Source: Chthoniobacterales bacterium
Lineage (GTDB): Bacteria > Verrucomicrobiota > Verrucomicrobiia > Chthoniobacterales > UBA10450
DNA length: 64,000 bases
Direction of reading: 5' to 3'
NCBI GenBank assembly: GCA_035274845.1
Contig: DATENU010000011.1
Coordinates: forward strand, 124,001 to 188,000
Part shown: one piece after another, positions 52,725 through 61,818 of the stretch
Layout of the letters: the number at the start of each line of letters is the position of its first letter
Position numbering within the stretch: the stretch's first letter is position 1
Program-made: the position numbers and the translations under genes
The notes under the pieces: generated by a model
Told to the model about the DNA's origin: nothing
Databases searched by the model: none
The model's input: the letters and a program-made list of their open reading frames with translations, nothing else

Positions 52725-52743
52725 CGGCGGTTTCAAACCGCCG
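52725..52743. repeat. short GGCGG palindrome at the dusB 3' end
   Basis: CGGCGGTTTCAAACCGCCG, a perfect 19-base palindrome with a one-base centre, overlapping the dusB stop (52733). It is the GGCGGT...ACCGCC type of REP-like unit seen at 48376. Confidence 0.5.
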
Positions 52744-53719
52744 CTCCTTGGAGCTCCATGTGGTTCGACGCTATCTCGTCGATCTCGGCGAGGGAAGAGA
52801 CGTGCTGGAATTTTTCGCGGAGGAGTTTGGCGTGGGGGAACGCTTTCGAATAGGCCATGAGCCGGGCGCGCATCGAGCGGATCGCCTGGTCTTCGCGGCC
52901 CCATTCTTCGACGGCCAGCTGGCAATGTCGCTGAATCAGTTCCCATTTTTCTTCGAGGTTGGGCGACGGCAGATGTCCGCCGGTCGCGAAATAATGTTTC
53001 ACCTGGCTGAAAATCCAGGGAGCGCTCATGGCGGCGCGGCCAATCATGGCACCGGCGATGTTTGTCTGGGCCCGGCGTCGGATGACATCGGCGCCACTCG
53101 TCAGGTCGCCATTGCCGATTACGGGAATGGAGACAGCTTGCACGACTTCGCCGATCACTTTCCAGTCGGCTTCGCCAGAATAACCCTGGGCGCGGGTGCG
53201 GCCGTGCACGGCCACCGCCTGGATTCCGGTCTCCTCGAGAATCTTCCCGACGCGCGGCGCGTTAATTGAATCGGCATCCCACCCGATTCGGATCTTCGCG
53301 GTGACCGGAACGGGCGCCACTGCGCGCACGACCGCTTCCGCGACCGCGGTGAGGGTTGGGCAATCCTTCAACAGCGCCGAGCCGCCATTCTTCGCAACCA
53401 CCTTGTTGACCGGGCAACCGAAATTCAGATCGATGAAATCAGGGCGGACCCAATCGACCACGTGCTTCGCGGCCTCGGCCATATGCGCGGCGTTCCCGCC
53501 AAAAAGCTGAACGCCGACGGGGCGCTCGCACTCGTCAAAGTCGAGATACTCGCGGGTCCGTTCGTTGCGGCGAAAAACGCCTTCCGCCGAGACAAATTCC
53601 GTCACGAGCACATCCGCGCCGCGTTCCTTGCAAAGCTGCCGGAAAATCTTATCCGACACTCCTGCCATGGGCGCGAGATAGAGCGGGAAACCGGAGAACC
53701 AGGGTAGCGGCGAGTGCAT
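52733..53719 (-). CDS. dusB: tRNA-dihydrouridine synthase
   Basis: 328 residues of the FMN-dependent Dus family, which reduces uridines in tRNA D-loops with NAD(P)H. The N-terminal barrel shows LAPMAGVSDKIFRQLCKERG, GVQLFGGNAAHMAEAAK, IDLNFGCPVNKVVAKNGGSA with the catalytic Cys, KIRIGWD, VHGRTRAQGYSGEADW, IPVIGNGDLTSGADV and GAMIGRAAMSAPWIF. The DusB subfamily is the best fit by the VVAKNGGSALLKD segment. The last codons (AAV-stop) come from a palindrome. Orientation is minus, opposite to both neighbours. Confidence 0.9.
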   Translation of the reverse strand: MHSPLPWFSGFPLYLAPMAGVSDKIFRQLCKERGADVLVTEFVSAEGVFRRNERTREYLDFDECERPVGVQLFGGNAAHMAEAAKHVVDWVRPDFIDLNFGCPVNKVVAKNGGSALLKDCPTLTAVAEAVVRAVAPVPVTAKIRIGWDADSINAPRVGKILEETGIQAVAVHGRTRAQGYSGEADWKVIGEVVQAVSIPVIGNGDLTSGADVIRRRAQTNIAGAMIGRAAMSAPWIFSQVKHYFATGGHLPSPNLEEKWELIQRHCQLAVEEWGREDQAIRSMRARLMAYSKAFPHAKLLREKFQHVSSLAEIDEIASNHMELQGAAV

Positions 53720-53840
53720 TCGAAAGGGAACATCACATGAAAACGGCGATGACGCAGGCGGATCCAGGGCAATCTGCCTGCCGGCTGTTTGGCGCGAATT
53801 GTCTTGAGAGTTTTAACCCGGAGAAACAGCCTGACAAATC

Positions 53841-54314
53841 ATGCTAATCGTCCTTCCCGGGCCGAACGGTGAGATGGCGGTGAACATATCCGATTTCTGG
53901 CAAGACCAGCAGGACCTTGGAGTACGAGGCTGGGTCTCGGCCGAAGCAGGGCCACCGGACGGCTTGGAATTCATTTATGACCGTAACGTCGTGCCCGTGA
54001 CCTCGTGGCATTCGCGTGACGATATTGCCGCCAAGGGCCCCAGCGCGTTCCGCGGCAAGGCGGGCGGGTTGACGTTCCATTCCACCCACTTCGCGTTCCC
54101 GTTGCACGAGAGGCCCTGGGATTTCTGGCGCTACACCGATCAGGCCCTTCGGGTTCTTTTTTCTCCGCCGCTAGGGTTTGAAGTGATTCGATGTCATTTC
54201 GATACGCCCGCCAGAATGCATCCTGATCGCCAGCGGGAGGACTTGATGCACTTGCCCTTGGAGCCGGTCTGGGTGGGGCATCAGCATCCTGGCGCGAGAA
54301 GTGTCCGACCTTGA
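53841..54314 (+). pseudogene. probable decayed class I methyltransferase
   Basis: The frame encodes 157 residues whose second half reads FHSTHFAFPLHERPWDFWRY and ALRVLFSPPLGFEVIRC, the usual C-terminal segment of class I SAM-dependent methyltransferases. The N-terminal SAM-binding half is absent, and the first 60 codons look shifted. A short frame just upstream (53737-53847) holds a segment (LFGANCLESFNPEKQPDK) that could belong to the same original gene. I interpret this as a methyltransferase disrupted by frameshifts, with low certainty; it may instead be a short unknown protein. Confidence 0.4.
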
Positions 54315-54424
54315 CGCTAGGAAATTCGTCTGGTCCGCTTCGGTGGAAGCCTGCCTCGGGAGTGAGTCACGTTATCCTCTCCCCGGAGCCAGTTCCTCTG
54401 CCTGACCACGCGTTCCCGTCCGCG

Positions 54425-54934
54425 CTACGTTGCGTTCTTTAGCAACTGCGAAACTTCCTGCTGGACGTGTTCGAGTTCATCGAGACGTAAGTGAACGTCG
54501 GGAACGATGAAAACATCGCCGCTCTTCGCATGTTCGTAGATCAGCGCCGGCCGGGTTTCGGTTTCGCCGGTCTTGATTTGCTTGAGCACCCGTTTTCGCT
54601 CGAGCATCACCGCGAGGACGAAACAGGTGTTGGCGTTAGCCGCGTCCTTCTGCGCGAGGAGCCGGCGCAAGAGCTCTTCTGCATTCTCCTTCGGAAGCGC
54701 CTCCGGCGGTTCCGCCGGAGGCGCTTCGTAGCGGCTCTTCCAGAACGAAAATGGCTGGATGTTTTCATTGCGCTGCGCCCAGCCTTCTTCGCTGAGATCT
54801 TCCCGGCGGAACCCGTCCCCTTCGCGAAACAGGAGCGTGTAGAATTTCTCGCCCGGTTCAAACGGGCGCTGCGTTTTCGCGCAGACGTCCGCGCGATGTT
54901 TTATCGGCCAGTCATTTGCCAGCGAAGGATTCAT
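54425..54934 (-). CDS. conserved hypothetical protein
   Basis: 169 residues starting at ATG 54932-54934, which overlaps the permease stop codon by four bases (ATGA). ADVCAKTQRPFEPGEKFYTL resembles a pattern seen in planctomycete/verrucomicrobial proteins (Cys...tgr...pGe). The rest is helical and charged with a terminal LDELEHVQQEVSQLLKN. No domain is recognised. Coupling to an LPS-export-type permease suggests an envelope-related job, but that is only inference from position. Confidence 0.65.
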   Translation of the reverse strand: MNPSLANDWPIKHRADVCAKTQRPFEPGEKFYTLLFREGDGFRREDLSEEGWAQRNENIQPFSFWKSRYEAPPAEPPEALPKENAEELLRRLLAQKDAANANTCFVLAVMLERKRVLKQIKTGETETRPALIYEHAKSGDVFIVPDVHLRLDELEHVQQEVSQLLKNAT

Positions 54935-56076
54935 CGCGCGAGGACGACCCGCCCTTCTCGCAGGAAGCTGAGCCGGGGCGGCTCCCGATTTGTGGCCCGG
55001 TAATAAATGAGAACCAACCCGAGCAGGCCAAAGATCAGGTTCGGCGCCCAGGCCGCGGCCCATGGATTGATGCGGGCTCCCTCGCCGAGAGCCAGGGAAA
55101 GATGCGTCACAAAATTCATGGCGAAGGCCAGAAGGACAGCGGCCGCTACACTCGAGAGAATGCCGCGGCGCGAATATCCGATGCCGAGCGGCGCGGCGAT
55201 CAGTGCCACCACCAGACAGTTCCAGGGCAGCGCCAGCCGATGCTCCAGATGGGTCGCGAACGGCGCGAGCAGAGTGGCCGGAAAATCCGAGTTGAATTGC
55301 AAGTAATCGTGCAATTCCGGCACGCTCAGGAATTCCGCGCGCATGTTGGCGCTGCTCAGGCGAAACGGCGTTTCGCTCCAATCGTTGATCATGAGCGACT
55401 CGGTGTAGGGGATGATCTCGGTGATATTGCCCGCCTGATCGTAGCTGACTATCTTCAACTTGTTGAATTCCCACGCTTTGGATTCGGGATGATAAGTGGC
55501 GCTCGTGGCGATGTAATTCCTGACGATGTTATCCTGGGCGTCCTGTTGGATCACATGCACCGTGGTGAAGTCATTTTCGCCCGGAAAAAATTGCTGGATA
55601 AACCAGGTGCGATTGTCGGTCCGGTTGCGAAAAACCTGCGCGACAAGCCCCAACTGCCGCCGATACGACAGCGGATCGTCCAGCTTTTTGTGGGCATACT
55701 CGGCGTGAGGCGCGAGCGAGTAATTCAGGAGCAGGCTGGCCCCGCTGGTCAGGCCGGCGGCGATCAAAAGAGGAGAGATGATTCGCGGCAGACTAACCCC
55801 GGCGGTGAGCATGGAAACGATCTCGTTCGAGCGCGACATCCGGCCAAGGCTAAAGAGCAACGCCAGGAGCAGGGCGACCGGGAGCAAGATAACGAGGATT
55901 TGGGGCACCTGGGCGAGATAGTATTTCAGAATCAAAACCTTGGAGATGCGCTGATCCAAAAACGTCGAGATGTTGTCGCTGATATCGAAAATGAACCAGA
56001 TCGAGATGAACCCCGCGATGCAGTACAAATACGCCTGGAGAAAATAACTCAGGACGTAGCGATCGAGGAGTCTCAT
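54931..56076 (-). CDS. LptF/LptG family lipopolysaccharide-export permease
   Basis: 381 residues with the N-terminal pattern MRLLDRYVLSYFLQAYLYCIAG, three more transmembrane segments (about 58-80, 98-125, 300-360) around a large periplasmic jellyroll (about 130-280), as in LptF and LptG. With LptB2 the pair extracts LPS from the inner membrane and passes it to LptC-LptA-LptD. Only one of the two permeases is here; the other must lie elsewhere. It fits the lptD gene at 23201. Confidence 0.85.
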   Translation of the reverse strand: MRLLDRYVLSYFLQAYLYCIAGFISIWFIFDISDNISTFLDQRISKVLILKYYLAQVPQILVILLPVALLLALLFSLGRMSRSNEIVSMLTAGVSLPRIISPLLIAAGLTSGASLLLNYSLAPHAEYAHKKLDDPLSYRRQLGLVAQVFRNRTDNRTWFIQQFFPGENDFTTVHVIQQDAQDNIVRNYIATSATYHPESKAWEFNKLKIVSYDQAGNITEIIPYTESLMINDWSETPFRLSSANMRAEFLSVPELHDYLQFNSDFPATLLAPFATHLEHRLALPWNCLVVALIAAPLGIGYSRRGILSSVAAAVLLAFAMNFVTHLSLALGEGARINPWAAAWAPNLIFGLLGLVLIYYRATNREPPRLSFLREGRVVLAR

Positions 56077-56215
56077 GGAGAATTTGCGAATTTTGGATTT
56101 CGATTTTGCGCTCTAAGTTACCATTTCCGCGGAACCATTCGACCGGCTCATACACAAATCGCAAATTGCAAATCGGCAACTCCGACATTAGATCGCGAGC
56201 ACGCGAACCCGTTCG

Positions 56216-58216
56216 GTGTCGCAATTCCTAAACGTGATCGCATTACGAGATTCCCTCGAGGGTGACTTCATCGAAGAGGTGCGCTCCCTGTTTTCGCCCA
56301 ACGGCTTGTTGTCGCGGGCCCGGAACTTCGAGTACCGGCCCGAACAGCAGGAGATGGCGGTGGCGGTAGCCCGCGCTCTGGAGGAGGAACGCCATCTGGT
56401 GGTCGAGGCTGGGACCGGGGTAGGCAAGTCGATCGCGTATCTCGCCCCTTCGATCCTTTATGCGATTCAGCAGAAAAAGAAGGCGGTTATTTCCACCCAC
56501 ACGATCAACCTTCAGGAACAGCTTCTGCACAAGGACATCCCGATCCTGAAGAAGGTCCTGCCAATCGAATTCGAGGCGGCGCTCATGAAGGGCCGGCAGA
56601 ATTATCTTTGTCCCCGCCGGTTGGAGCGAGCGCTGCAACAGGCCGGCGAGCTGTTTACCACCTCGGAGAGCGCCGAGCTGGCCCGGATCGCAGATTGGGC
56701 GCGAACGACGAAGGATGGAACGTTAAGCGATCTGGCCATCGAACCGGATCCGAAGGTCTGGATCCAGGTTTGCAGCGAGGCCCATGTCTGCACCGCCAAG
56801 ACCTGCGGGCAGAATACGAATTGTTTCTTTCAGCAGGCTCGTAAGCGGTTGCTGGCCGCCGACCTCATCGTCATCAATCACACTTTGCTTTTCATGCTCC
56901 TTGGGAGTCCGGAAGAACAACTTCAGCGCGAGAGCGGGTACCTCTTCCCGAATGATTTCATCATTTTCGATGAGGCCCATACGGTGGAACAAACCGCGTC
57001 ACGGCATATCGGCATTGGTGTATCGCAATATGGTTTACGGGCCACGGTTCAGCGCCTTTACAACGCCCGGACCAAGAAGGGACTTTTCACCGTTACGCGA
57101 GACGCCGCCGGCGTGACCCTGGCAGCCACGCTCGTCGACGAGATCGACGCTTTTTTCCGCGCGATCGACGAACGCTGCGATTTCCGGAAAGGCCGCGAGT
57201 TTCGCATTCGCACCGCCGATTTCGCCCCGGACACAATCTCCGGGCGCTTGATCGCCCTCCAGGCCCGGGTTGCTGAAGTGGTGAAGCGGACTGAGGACGA
57301 ATTTCTGAAGGCGGAGTTGCAGGAATTGGGGCGCCGAATTCACGATGCGCGGGTCGGGATCGTCACTTTCCTGGAGCAGGGCGCCGAAGGGTATGTCTAT
57401 TGGGTGGAACGCACCGGAAAGGCCGCCCAGTTCCTCACCCTCAACGCGGCGCCCATCGATCTCGCGCCCGTGTTACAGCGAATGATTTTCCGGGACGATT
57501 GCTCCTGCGTGATGACCAGCGCCACTCTCGCGGTCGGCCGGCCGGACCTGGCGTATTTCCGCGAGCGGATCGGCGCAGCGGAGGTGGAGCCGTTGCAGCT
57601 CGGGAGCCCTTTCGATTTTCCCGAGCAGATGAAGCTGTTCGTCGTCCGCAAAATGCCGGATCCACGCGATGCCGATTACGGGAAGGCCCTGGCCCAGTGG
57701 GTCGGGCATTTCGTCCTGGAAACGGCAGGACGTGCTTTTGTCCTTTTCACGAGCTACCGGGTCATGCTGCAGCTGGCAGGAGAGATGGAGGAGTTCTTTG
57801 CGGAGAACGATCTGAACCTGCTCGTGCAAGGGCAGGGGGCGCCGCGTGGCAAGCTCCTGGAAGAATTCAAAACGAAGCCCCGCAGCGTCCTTTTTGGGAC
57901 CGACAGTTTTTGGATGGGCGTCGATGTGCCCGGGGACGCGCTCTCCAACGTCATCATCACGCGGCTGCCGTTTGCGGTTCCAGACCATCCGTTGATCGAA
58001 GCCAAATTGGAGTTCGTGGAAGCGCGCGGCGGAGATGCTTTCACGGAATATTCGCTGCCGGAAGCGATCCTGAAGTTGCGGCAGGGGGTTGGTCGCCTCA
58101 TCCGGACGAGAAGCGATCAGGGGATTGTGGTGATCCTCGACAATCGAATCGTGACCCGTCCTTATGGGCGTGCGTTCTTAAGCGCTCTGCCGGAATGTCC
58201 GGTGAAAGTGATCTGA
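56216..58216 (+). CDS. dinG: DinG-family ATP-dependent DNA helicase (XPD-like)
   Basis: 666 residues starting at GTG 56216 (upstream sequence is not conserved). Walker A VVEAGTGVGKSIAYLAPS, motif Ia AVISTHTINLQEQLL, the Fe-S cysteines in NYLCPRR and VCSEAHVCTAKTCGQNTN, Walker B FIIFDEAHTVEQ, then the second RecA domain with VLFGTDSFWMGVDVPG and LRQGVGRLIRTRSDQG. The fold unwinds DNA and R-loops 5' to 3' in repair and replication. The 3' end is duplicated as a decayed fragment at about 61017-61095. No LexA palindrome was noticed upstream. Confidence 0.9.
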   Translation: MSQFLNVIALRDSLEGDFIEEVRSLFSPNGLLSRARNFEYRPEQQEMAVAVARALEEERHLVVEAGTGVGKSIAYLAPSILYAIQQKKKAVISTHTINLQEQLLHKDIPILKKVLPIEFEAALMKGRQNYLCPRRLERALQQAGELFTTSESAELARIADWARTTKDGTLSDLAIEPDPKVWIQVCSEAHVCTAKTCGQNTNCFFQQARKRLLAADLIVINHTLLFMLLGSPEEQLQRESGYLFPNDFIIFDEAHTVEQTASRHIGIGVSQYGLRATVQRLYNARTKKGLFTVTRDAAGVTLAATLVDEIDAFFRAIDERCDFRKGREFRIRTADFAPDTISGRLIALQARVAEVVKRTEDEFLKAELQELGRRIHDARVGIVTFLEQGAEGYVYWVERTGKAAQFLTLNAAPIDLAPVLQRMIFRDDCSCVMTSATLAVGRPDLAYFRERIGAAEVEPLQLGSPFDFPEQMKLFVVRKMPDPRDADYGKALAQWVGHFVLETAGRAFVLFTSYRVMLQLAGEMEEFFAENDLNLLVQGQGAPRGKLLEEFKTKPRSVLFGTDSFWMGVDVPGDALSNVIITRLPFAVPDHPLIEAKLEFVEARGGDAFTEYSLPEAILKLRQGVGRLIRTRSDQGIVVILDNRIVTRPYGRAFLSALPECPVKVI

Positions 58217-58229
58217 ACCCCGATAGTTA

Positions 58230-58339
58230 GGGCGCGTTTGATCGTGGTAGGAATTCTCCTACAGCGTTCGAACTTTATTTTTATTGCCTACATATAAAAA
58301 AGTGATCACGATGCAGGTCACAACCCCCCAAACGCGCCC
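58230..58339. repeat. inverted repeat around an AT-rich leader
   Basis: GGGCGCGTTTG (58230-58240) is the exact inverse of CAAACGCGCCC (58329-58339). The 88 bases between include AT-rich sequence and TATAAA (58293), likely the promoter area of the next gene. Whether it is an RNA structure or a transposon remnant is not clear. Confidence 0.4.
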
Positions 58340-58375
58340 CCCAAAACACAAACCCTCAAAATAGAAAGAACCCCA

Positions 58376-58780
58376 ATGAACAAGGCATCCCTCAGTTCAC
58401 GCGGCTTAATCGGCTTCGTCCCCAGCTCAATTGGCATCCTCCTGGCTCTCCTCGTGATGGTCGCATTCCCAAGTTCCTCCGTCCTCGCAGATCAGTGTGC
58501 TGAGGTGGAGTTTCACGAGACTGGGAATTGTTGTATTCATAACATCTATGTGAGTCTGAGCACGGCCACCAGCGGAGCAACTATCTTCGTTACGTCGAGC
58601 ACAACGTACATGCCGGCAGATCCCACGCACAACGGCAGCACTCCCACCGGCACCACTAGTACCTGGGTAGGGCCAAATTTTGTGGTGCCCCCCGGTGGAC
58701 GGTTGGACATCAAAGCAATCGCCTATAAAGCGGGTTCCACCGATTCGGCTGTGACCGAGTATTTGGTCGAGAACTACTAA
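58376..58780 (+). CDS. small secreted protein with a CHB_HEX_C_1/Fn3-associated-like domain
   Basis: 134 residues: a signal peptide (IGILLALLVMVAFPSSSVLA) and a mature part with cysteines (DQCAEVEF, GNCCIHN) followed by the pattern ATIFVTSSTTYM...GSTPTGTTSTW...RLDIKAIAYKAGSTDSAV, which matches the small carbohydrate-associated domain found as repeats in exported chitobiases and surface proteins. Only one copy is present. It probably sits on the cell surface or binds glycans. Follows dinG by 159 bases. Confidence 0.65.
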   Translation: MNKASLSSRGLIGFVPSSIGILLALLVMVAFPSSSVLADQCAEVEFHETGNCCIHNIYVSLSTATSGATIFVTSSTTYMPADPTHNGSTPTGTTSTWVGPNFVVPPGGRLDIKAIAYKAGSTDSAVTEYLVENY

Positions 58781-58854
58781 ACCCGTTTTGCCTCTTTCGG
58801 AATAAGGGCCTGCGGGAACGTAAACGACGGTCGAGGAAGACAAGCAAGCGGCGA

Positions 58855-58882
58855 CGCCCATCGTTTGTTCGAACGGTGGGCG
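58855..58882 (+). terminator. GC-rich stem-loop after the small secreted gene
   Basis: CGCCCATCGTT (58855-58865) pairs with AACGGTGGGCG (58872-58882), one mismatch, loop TGTTCG. It has no following T-run, so termination is uncertain. 58781-59001 contains no gene that I can support. Confidence 0.4.
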
Positions 58883-59001
58883 CCGGGAGCCATTAGTGCT
58901 TGGATCGCGACGCCAAATTGCTTTTGAGAATAAGCTGCGGTCCTGGCAGCGGCGCGGAAAGCCGGTGTTTTCTGGAGGCCTGATCTCTTTAGGTTGATCC
59001 C

Positions 59002-60948
59002 ATGCAGCGCTTCGCTCTCCCGATTATCCTCGCGATCACCTCGCTGCTGATTGGTGTAGTCATTGGCCGCTATACTTCTTCGCCCAGCCAAGATATTTCG
59101 CCCCGCAACAACCCACGCAGCTCCCTGGATTCCTCGGCCATTAACCCGATAAATCCTCCCGCTGTTTCTCCGCGCAAGAGAGTTGTTGAAGAATCAGATG
59201 CAGCTTCTGCCGAAACCGCGGATTCGGCGGAAAATATTATCGCCAAAATCAAGGCCGCGCTCGGGCGTTCAAGCAGCCGTCATACTTACGCTACCTTCAG
59301 CAAGCTGGCGGAAAAAGTGGACCTCTCCAATTTGGGGCAAGTCCTCGCCTTTGTGCAGACCCTCCCGAACCCGCAGGAGAAAAGCATGCTCATTTCGCTC
59401 TTTGTCGCGCGTTGGGCGGAGCTCGATTCCCGGGCTGCCATCGCTTACGCGGAGGCGCTTCCCGCGGGCACCGCGCGAAATTGGGCCCTGACCAGTGTGG
59501 TGAGCGGCTGGGCCGAACATGATTCGGCCGCGGCGATAGCGTGGGTCCAGCAATTGCCGCCCGGACCGATGCGTGACCAGGCGTTGCAAACCGTCGTTGC
59601 CAGTCTGGGAGAAAAAGATCCGCAGGCCGCGCTTACGTTTTTGGAAAACCTGCCCCCGGGCCGGAATCGACAAAATCTTTACTGGCCTGTCTTTAGTAAA
59701 TGGACAGCCAGCGATCCAGTCGCCGCGGCGGAACGCGCGTCGCAATTGCCGCCTGGATCGAACCGGGAGACGGCGTGGCAGGTAGTCGGTTCGACCTGGG
59801 CGAATCAGGATCCCGAGGCAGCCTTAGCCTGGGCGAATACTTTGCCTGCGGGGCAGGGGCGGACCAACGTCCAGCAAAGTGTTTTGGCGAACTGGGCCGT
59901 GAAAGAGCCGGAAAAAGCGGCGCAAGTCATTCTGGCCCTGGCACCCGGGCCACTGCGCGATCAATCGATTAACAATGTCGCGCGGCAATGGGCGCAGACA
60001 GATGCGCGCGCGGCGTTGAATTGGGCCCAGGCCTTGCCGGCAGGCGATAGCCAGAGCAACGCGTTGCGATCGGTCCTCGTGAGCTGGGTCCAATCCGATC
60101 CGACCGCAGCCGCGCAATACATCTCGGCGTTGCCGCCGGGCAAGGCGCAGGAAGAAGCAACCATGGCGGTCGCGTTCCAGCTCGCCAAAAGCGATGTCCA
60201 GAGCGCCATGACCTGGGCCCAGAAACTTCCTTCTGGTCCGCAACGGCAATCCGCCCTGGTCAATATCATTGCCCAATGGAGCGAAGGGGATCCCCGGGCC
60301 GCGGCAAATTTTGCCCTGCAAGCGAGCGATCTGGATGCCCGAAAAACGCTGCTCGAAAATGTTTCCCGGGTCTGGAGCCGCAGCGATCCCCAGGCAGCTC
60401 TCGCCTGGGCTGGAAATCTGCCGGACGCCGCCGTGCGCGATCTGGTTTTTCCCGCCCTTATCGCCGCGGTCGCAGAATCCGATCCGCACCAAGCCGCGAC
60501 ATTATTGTCGCGTCTCTCCACATCCGAAGCGCAAACCGACGCGACCGCAGGCCTTGTCGGGCAATGGGCCAGCAGCGATCCGCAGGCAGCCAGTCAATGG
60601 GCCGTCTCCCTGCCGGAAGGTAAAATCAGGCAGCAAGCTGTTGAGAGCCTGATCAATCGCTGGTCGGAAAGCGCTCCCGCGGCGGCGGGCGCATGGCTGG
60701 GGACGTTGCCAGGCGGCGCTTCCCGCGATACGGCAGTGGCGGCTTATTCCCGCCGGATTTTTTCCACCGATCCCCAAACTGCCTTGGGCTGGGTCGAAAC
60801 GATCGGAAACCAAAACCTGCGCGAGTCGCAGTTGGAATCGATCGTGGTGGGCTGGCTCCGCAGTGACCCGGGGAGCGCCGCGGCCTGGCTGAGCCACTCG
60901 TCGTTATCGCCGGAAATGCGAGCGCGACTATTGTCGCAGGGGCGATGA
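59002..60948 (+). CDS. membrane-anchored helical-repeat protein, copy A
   Basis: 648 residues. One transmembrane anchor (ALPIILAITSLLIGVVIGRY, residues 5-24), a polar linker to about 90, then about fifteen helical repeats of 35-38 residues to the end. The repeat consensus is W-x-x-x-DP-x-AA-x-x-W-A-x-x-LP-x-G-x-x-R-x-x-A (for example SDPTAAAQYISALPPGKAQE, KDPQAALTFLENLPPGRNRQ). Such alpha-solenoids bind partners; I recognise no named family. It is about 60-65% identical by eye to the copy at 61851. Its stop overlaps a short remnant frame by ATGA. Confidence 0.75.
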   Translation: MQRFALPIILAITSLLIGVVIGRYTSSPSQDISPRNNPRSSLDSSAINPINPPAVSPRKRVVEESDAASAETADSAENIIAKIKAALGRSSSRHTYATFSKLAEKVDLSNLGQVLAFVQTLPNPQEKSMLISLFVARWAELDSRAAIAYAEALPAGTARNWALTSVVSGWAEHDSAAAIAWVQQLPPGPMRDQALQTVVASLGEKDPQAALTFLENLPPGRNRQNLYWPVFSKWTASDPVAAAERASQLPPGSNRETAWQVVGSTWANQDPEAALAWANTLPAGQGRTNVQQSVLANWAVKEPEKAAQVILALAPGPLRDQSINNVARQWAQTDARAALNWAQALPAGDSQSNALRSVLVSWVQSDPTAAAQYISALPPGKAQEEATMAVAFQLAKSDVQSAMTWAQKLPSGPQRQSALVNIIAQWSEGDPRAAANFALQASDLDARKTLLENVSRVWSRSDPQAALAWAGNLPDAAVRDLVFPALIAAVAESDPHQAATLLSRLSTSEAQTDATAGLVGQWASSDPQAASQWAVSLPEGKIRQQAVESLINRWSESAPAAAGAWLGTLPGGASRDTAVAAYSRRIFSTDPQTALGWVETIGNQNLRESQLESIVVGWLRSDPGSAAAWLSHSSLSPEMRARLLSQGR

Positions 60949-61028
60949 GCGAGGTCATGAGCGCGACTGCGAGATCGAAGGCGAAAGAACGCCAGACCGA
61001 AATCGCGCGCTGGATCTTCGAATCGTGA
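60945..61028 (+). pseudogene. truncated copy of the ImuB C-terminal-like gene
   Basis: ATG at 60945 overlaps the repeat-protein stop; the 27-residue product contains RSKAKERQTEIARWIFES, which aligns with the start of the frame at 63815 (KSRAAKERQAEVTRIL). Similarity ends after RWI/RIL, where a decayed dinG tail begins. It is best read as the broken end of a tandem duplication. Confidence 0.55.
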
Positions 61029-61095
61029 TCTGGTCCCAGCGAGGGGGCTTTTTGCAGGCGCTACCGGAATGCCCCGGTGAAAGTGCTTTGGTTAG
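61017..61095 (+). pseudogene. decayed duplicate of the dinG 3' end
   Basis: In one frame bases near 61043-61077 encode GFLQALPECP, compared with AFLSALPECPVKV at the end of DinG (58170-58213), and AATCGTGA precedes both. A one-base insertion then shifts the frame before GGTGAAAGTG. It marks the left end of the second duplicated unit. Confidence 0.5.
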
Positions 61096-61217
61096 CGGTT
61101 CCGGCGGAAGGAGTTACCGGCTAAAATTCAAGCTTGACTACAAATATCATAATTTACACGATGCGCTCCCACTCTCTCATAAGGGGAGAAACGGCAATCC
61201 ACGACAGAATCCAAATC

Positions 61218-61697
61218 ATGCACAAAAAAACTAAATCCATCCTTCTGGCTCTGGTGGTCGGAGCCATCGCAGCGCCGCTCCTTTACGCGGCCAGTGTTCA
61301 CTTCAAGGGCGGTTCGCCGACCTTCTCGGATCAGGGAACGACCCTTAAAACGTGTTTCAGTCTGGCGGGCCTCGGCAACGGGGACGTCACCATCACCGTA
61401 AAGACGACCGGTTCGGCAACGACCCTCTGCACCAACCAGGGAGGCAACACAGCTCCCGGTCAAAACAAGACGCCCGTCGCGCCCAGCGCCCAGCAGACCT
61501 TCCCTTCTACGCAGATTAAGAATGGAAATCTCAGCGCGTGCCTGACTACGGCGCCGCCACCGGCGCCCAGCGCGTCCGAAGCAGGCTGTCCGAACTCCAA
61601 CTGGTCAACGAGCTTGACGGATGTTTCGTTCGACACGGCGCAGATCACCGTCGTGCAAGGCGGTCAGGTAGTGCTTCAGCAGACGTTCCGGCCCTAA
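61218..61697 (+). CDS. small secreted protein, Ser/Thr/Pro-rich
   Basis: 159 residues from ATG 61218, directly before a signal peptide (KSILLALVVGAIAAPLLYAAS). The mature part contains several cysteines (LKTCFSL, TTLCTNQ, LSACLTT, EAGCPNS) in a beta-rich, glycine/threonine-rich chain ending VVLQQTFRP. No family recognised. It occupies the place of the Fn3-like gene of the first repeat unit but is not similar to it. A terminator follows. Confidence 0.7.
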   Translation: MHKKTKSILLALVVGAIAAPLLYAASVHFKGGSPTFSDQGTTLKTCFSLAGLGNGDVTITVKTTGSATTLCTNQGGNTAPGQNKTPVAPSAQQTFPSTQIKNGNLSACLTTAPPPAPSASEAGCPNSNWSTSLTDVSFDTAQITVVQGGQVVLQQTFRP

Positions 61698-61722
61698 TCG
61701 AGGGGAAACGTTGTTCTTTTGA

Positions 61723-61766
61723 CGATGCGCCGCTGCGTCACTGCGGCGGCGCATCGCTCATTTTCG
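61723..61766 (+). terminator. rho-independent terminator
   Basis: CGATGCGCCGC (61723-61733), 12-base loop, GCGGCGCATCG (61746-61756), then CTCATTTTC. Eleven perfect pairs. Confidence 0.75.
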
Positions 61767-61785
61767 GGTCGGACAAAATTTGTGC

Positions 61786-61813
61786 TTGGCGGCAAGCGAA
61801 GCTTCTTTATACT
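61786..61813 (+). promoter_or_regulatory. promoter of repeat-protein copy B
   Basis: TTGGCG (61786-61791), 16-base spacer, TATACT (61808-61813). GGAG with a suitable spacing precedes the ATG at 61851. Confidence 0.55.
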
Positions 61814-61818
61814 CATCT

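Noticed and set aside
54935-55474. N-terminal extension of the hypothetical gene at 54425
   Set aside because: Upstream in-frame codons overlap the LptF/G-type permease gene in another frame; the ATG at 54932-54934 overlapping its stop codon is the better start.
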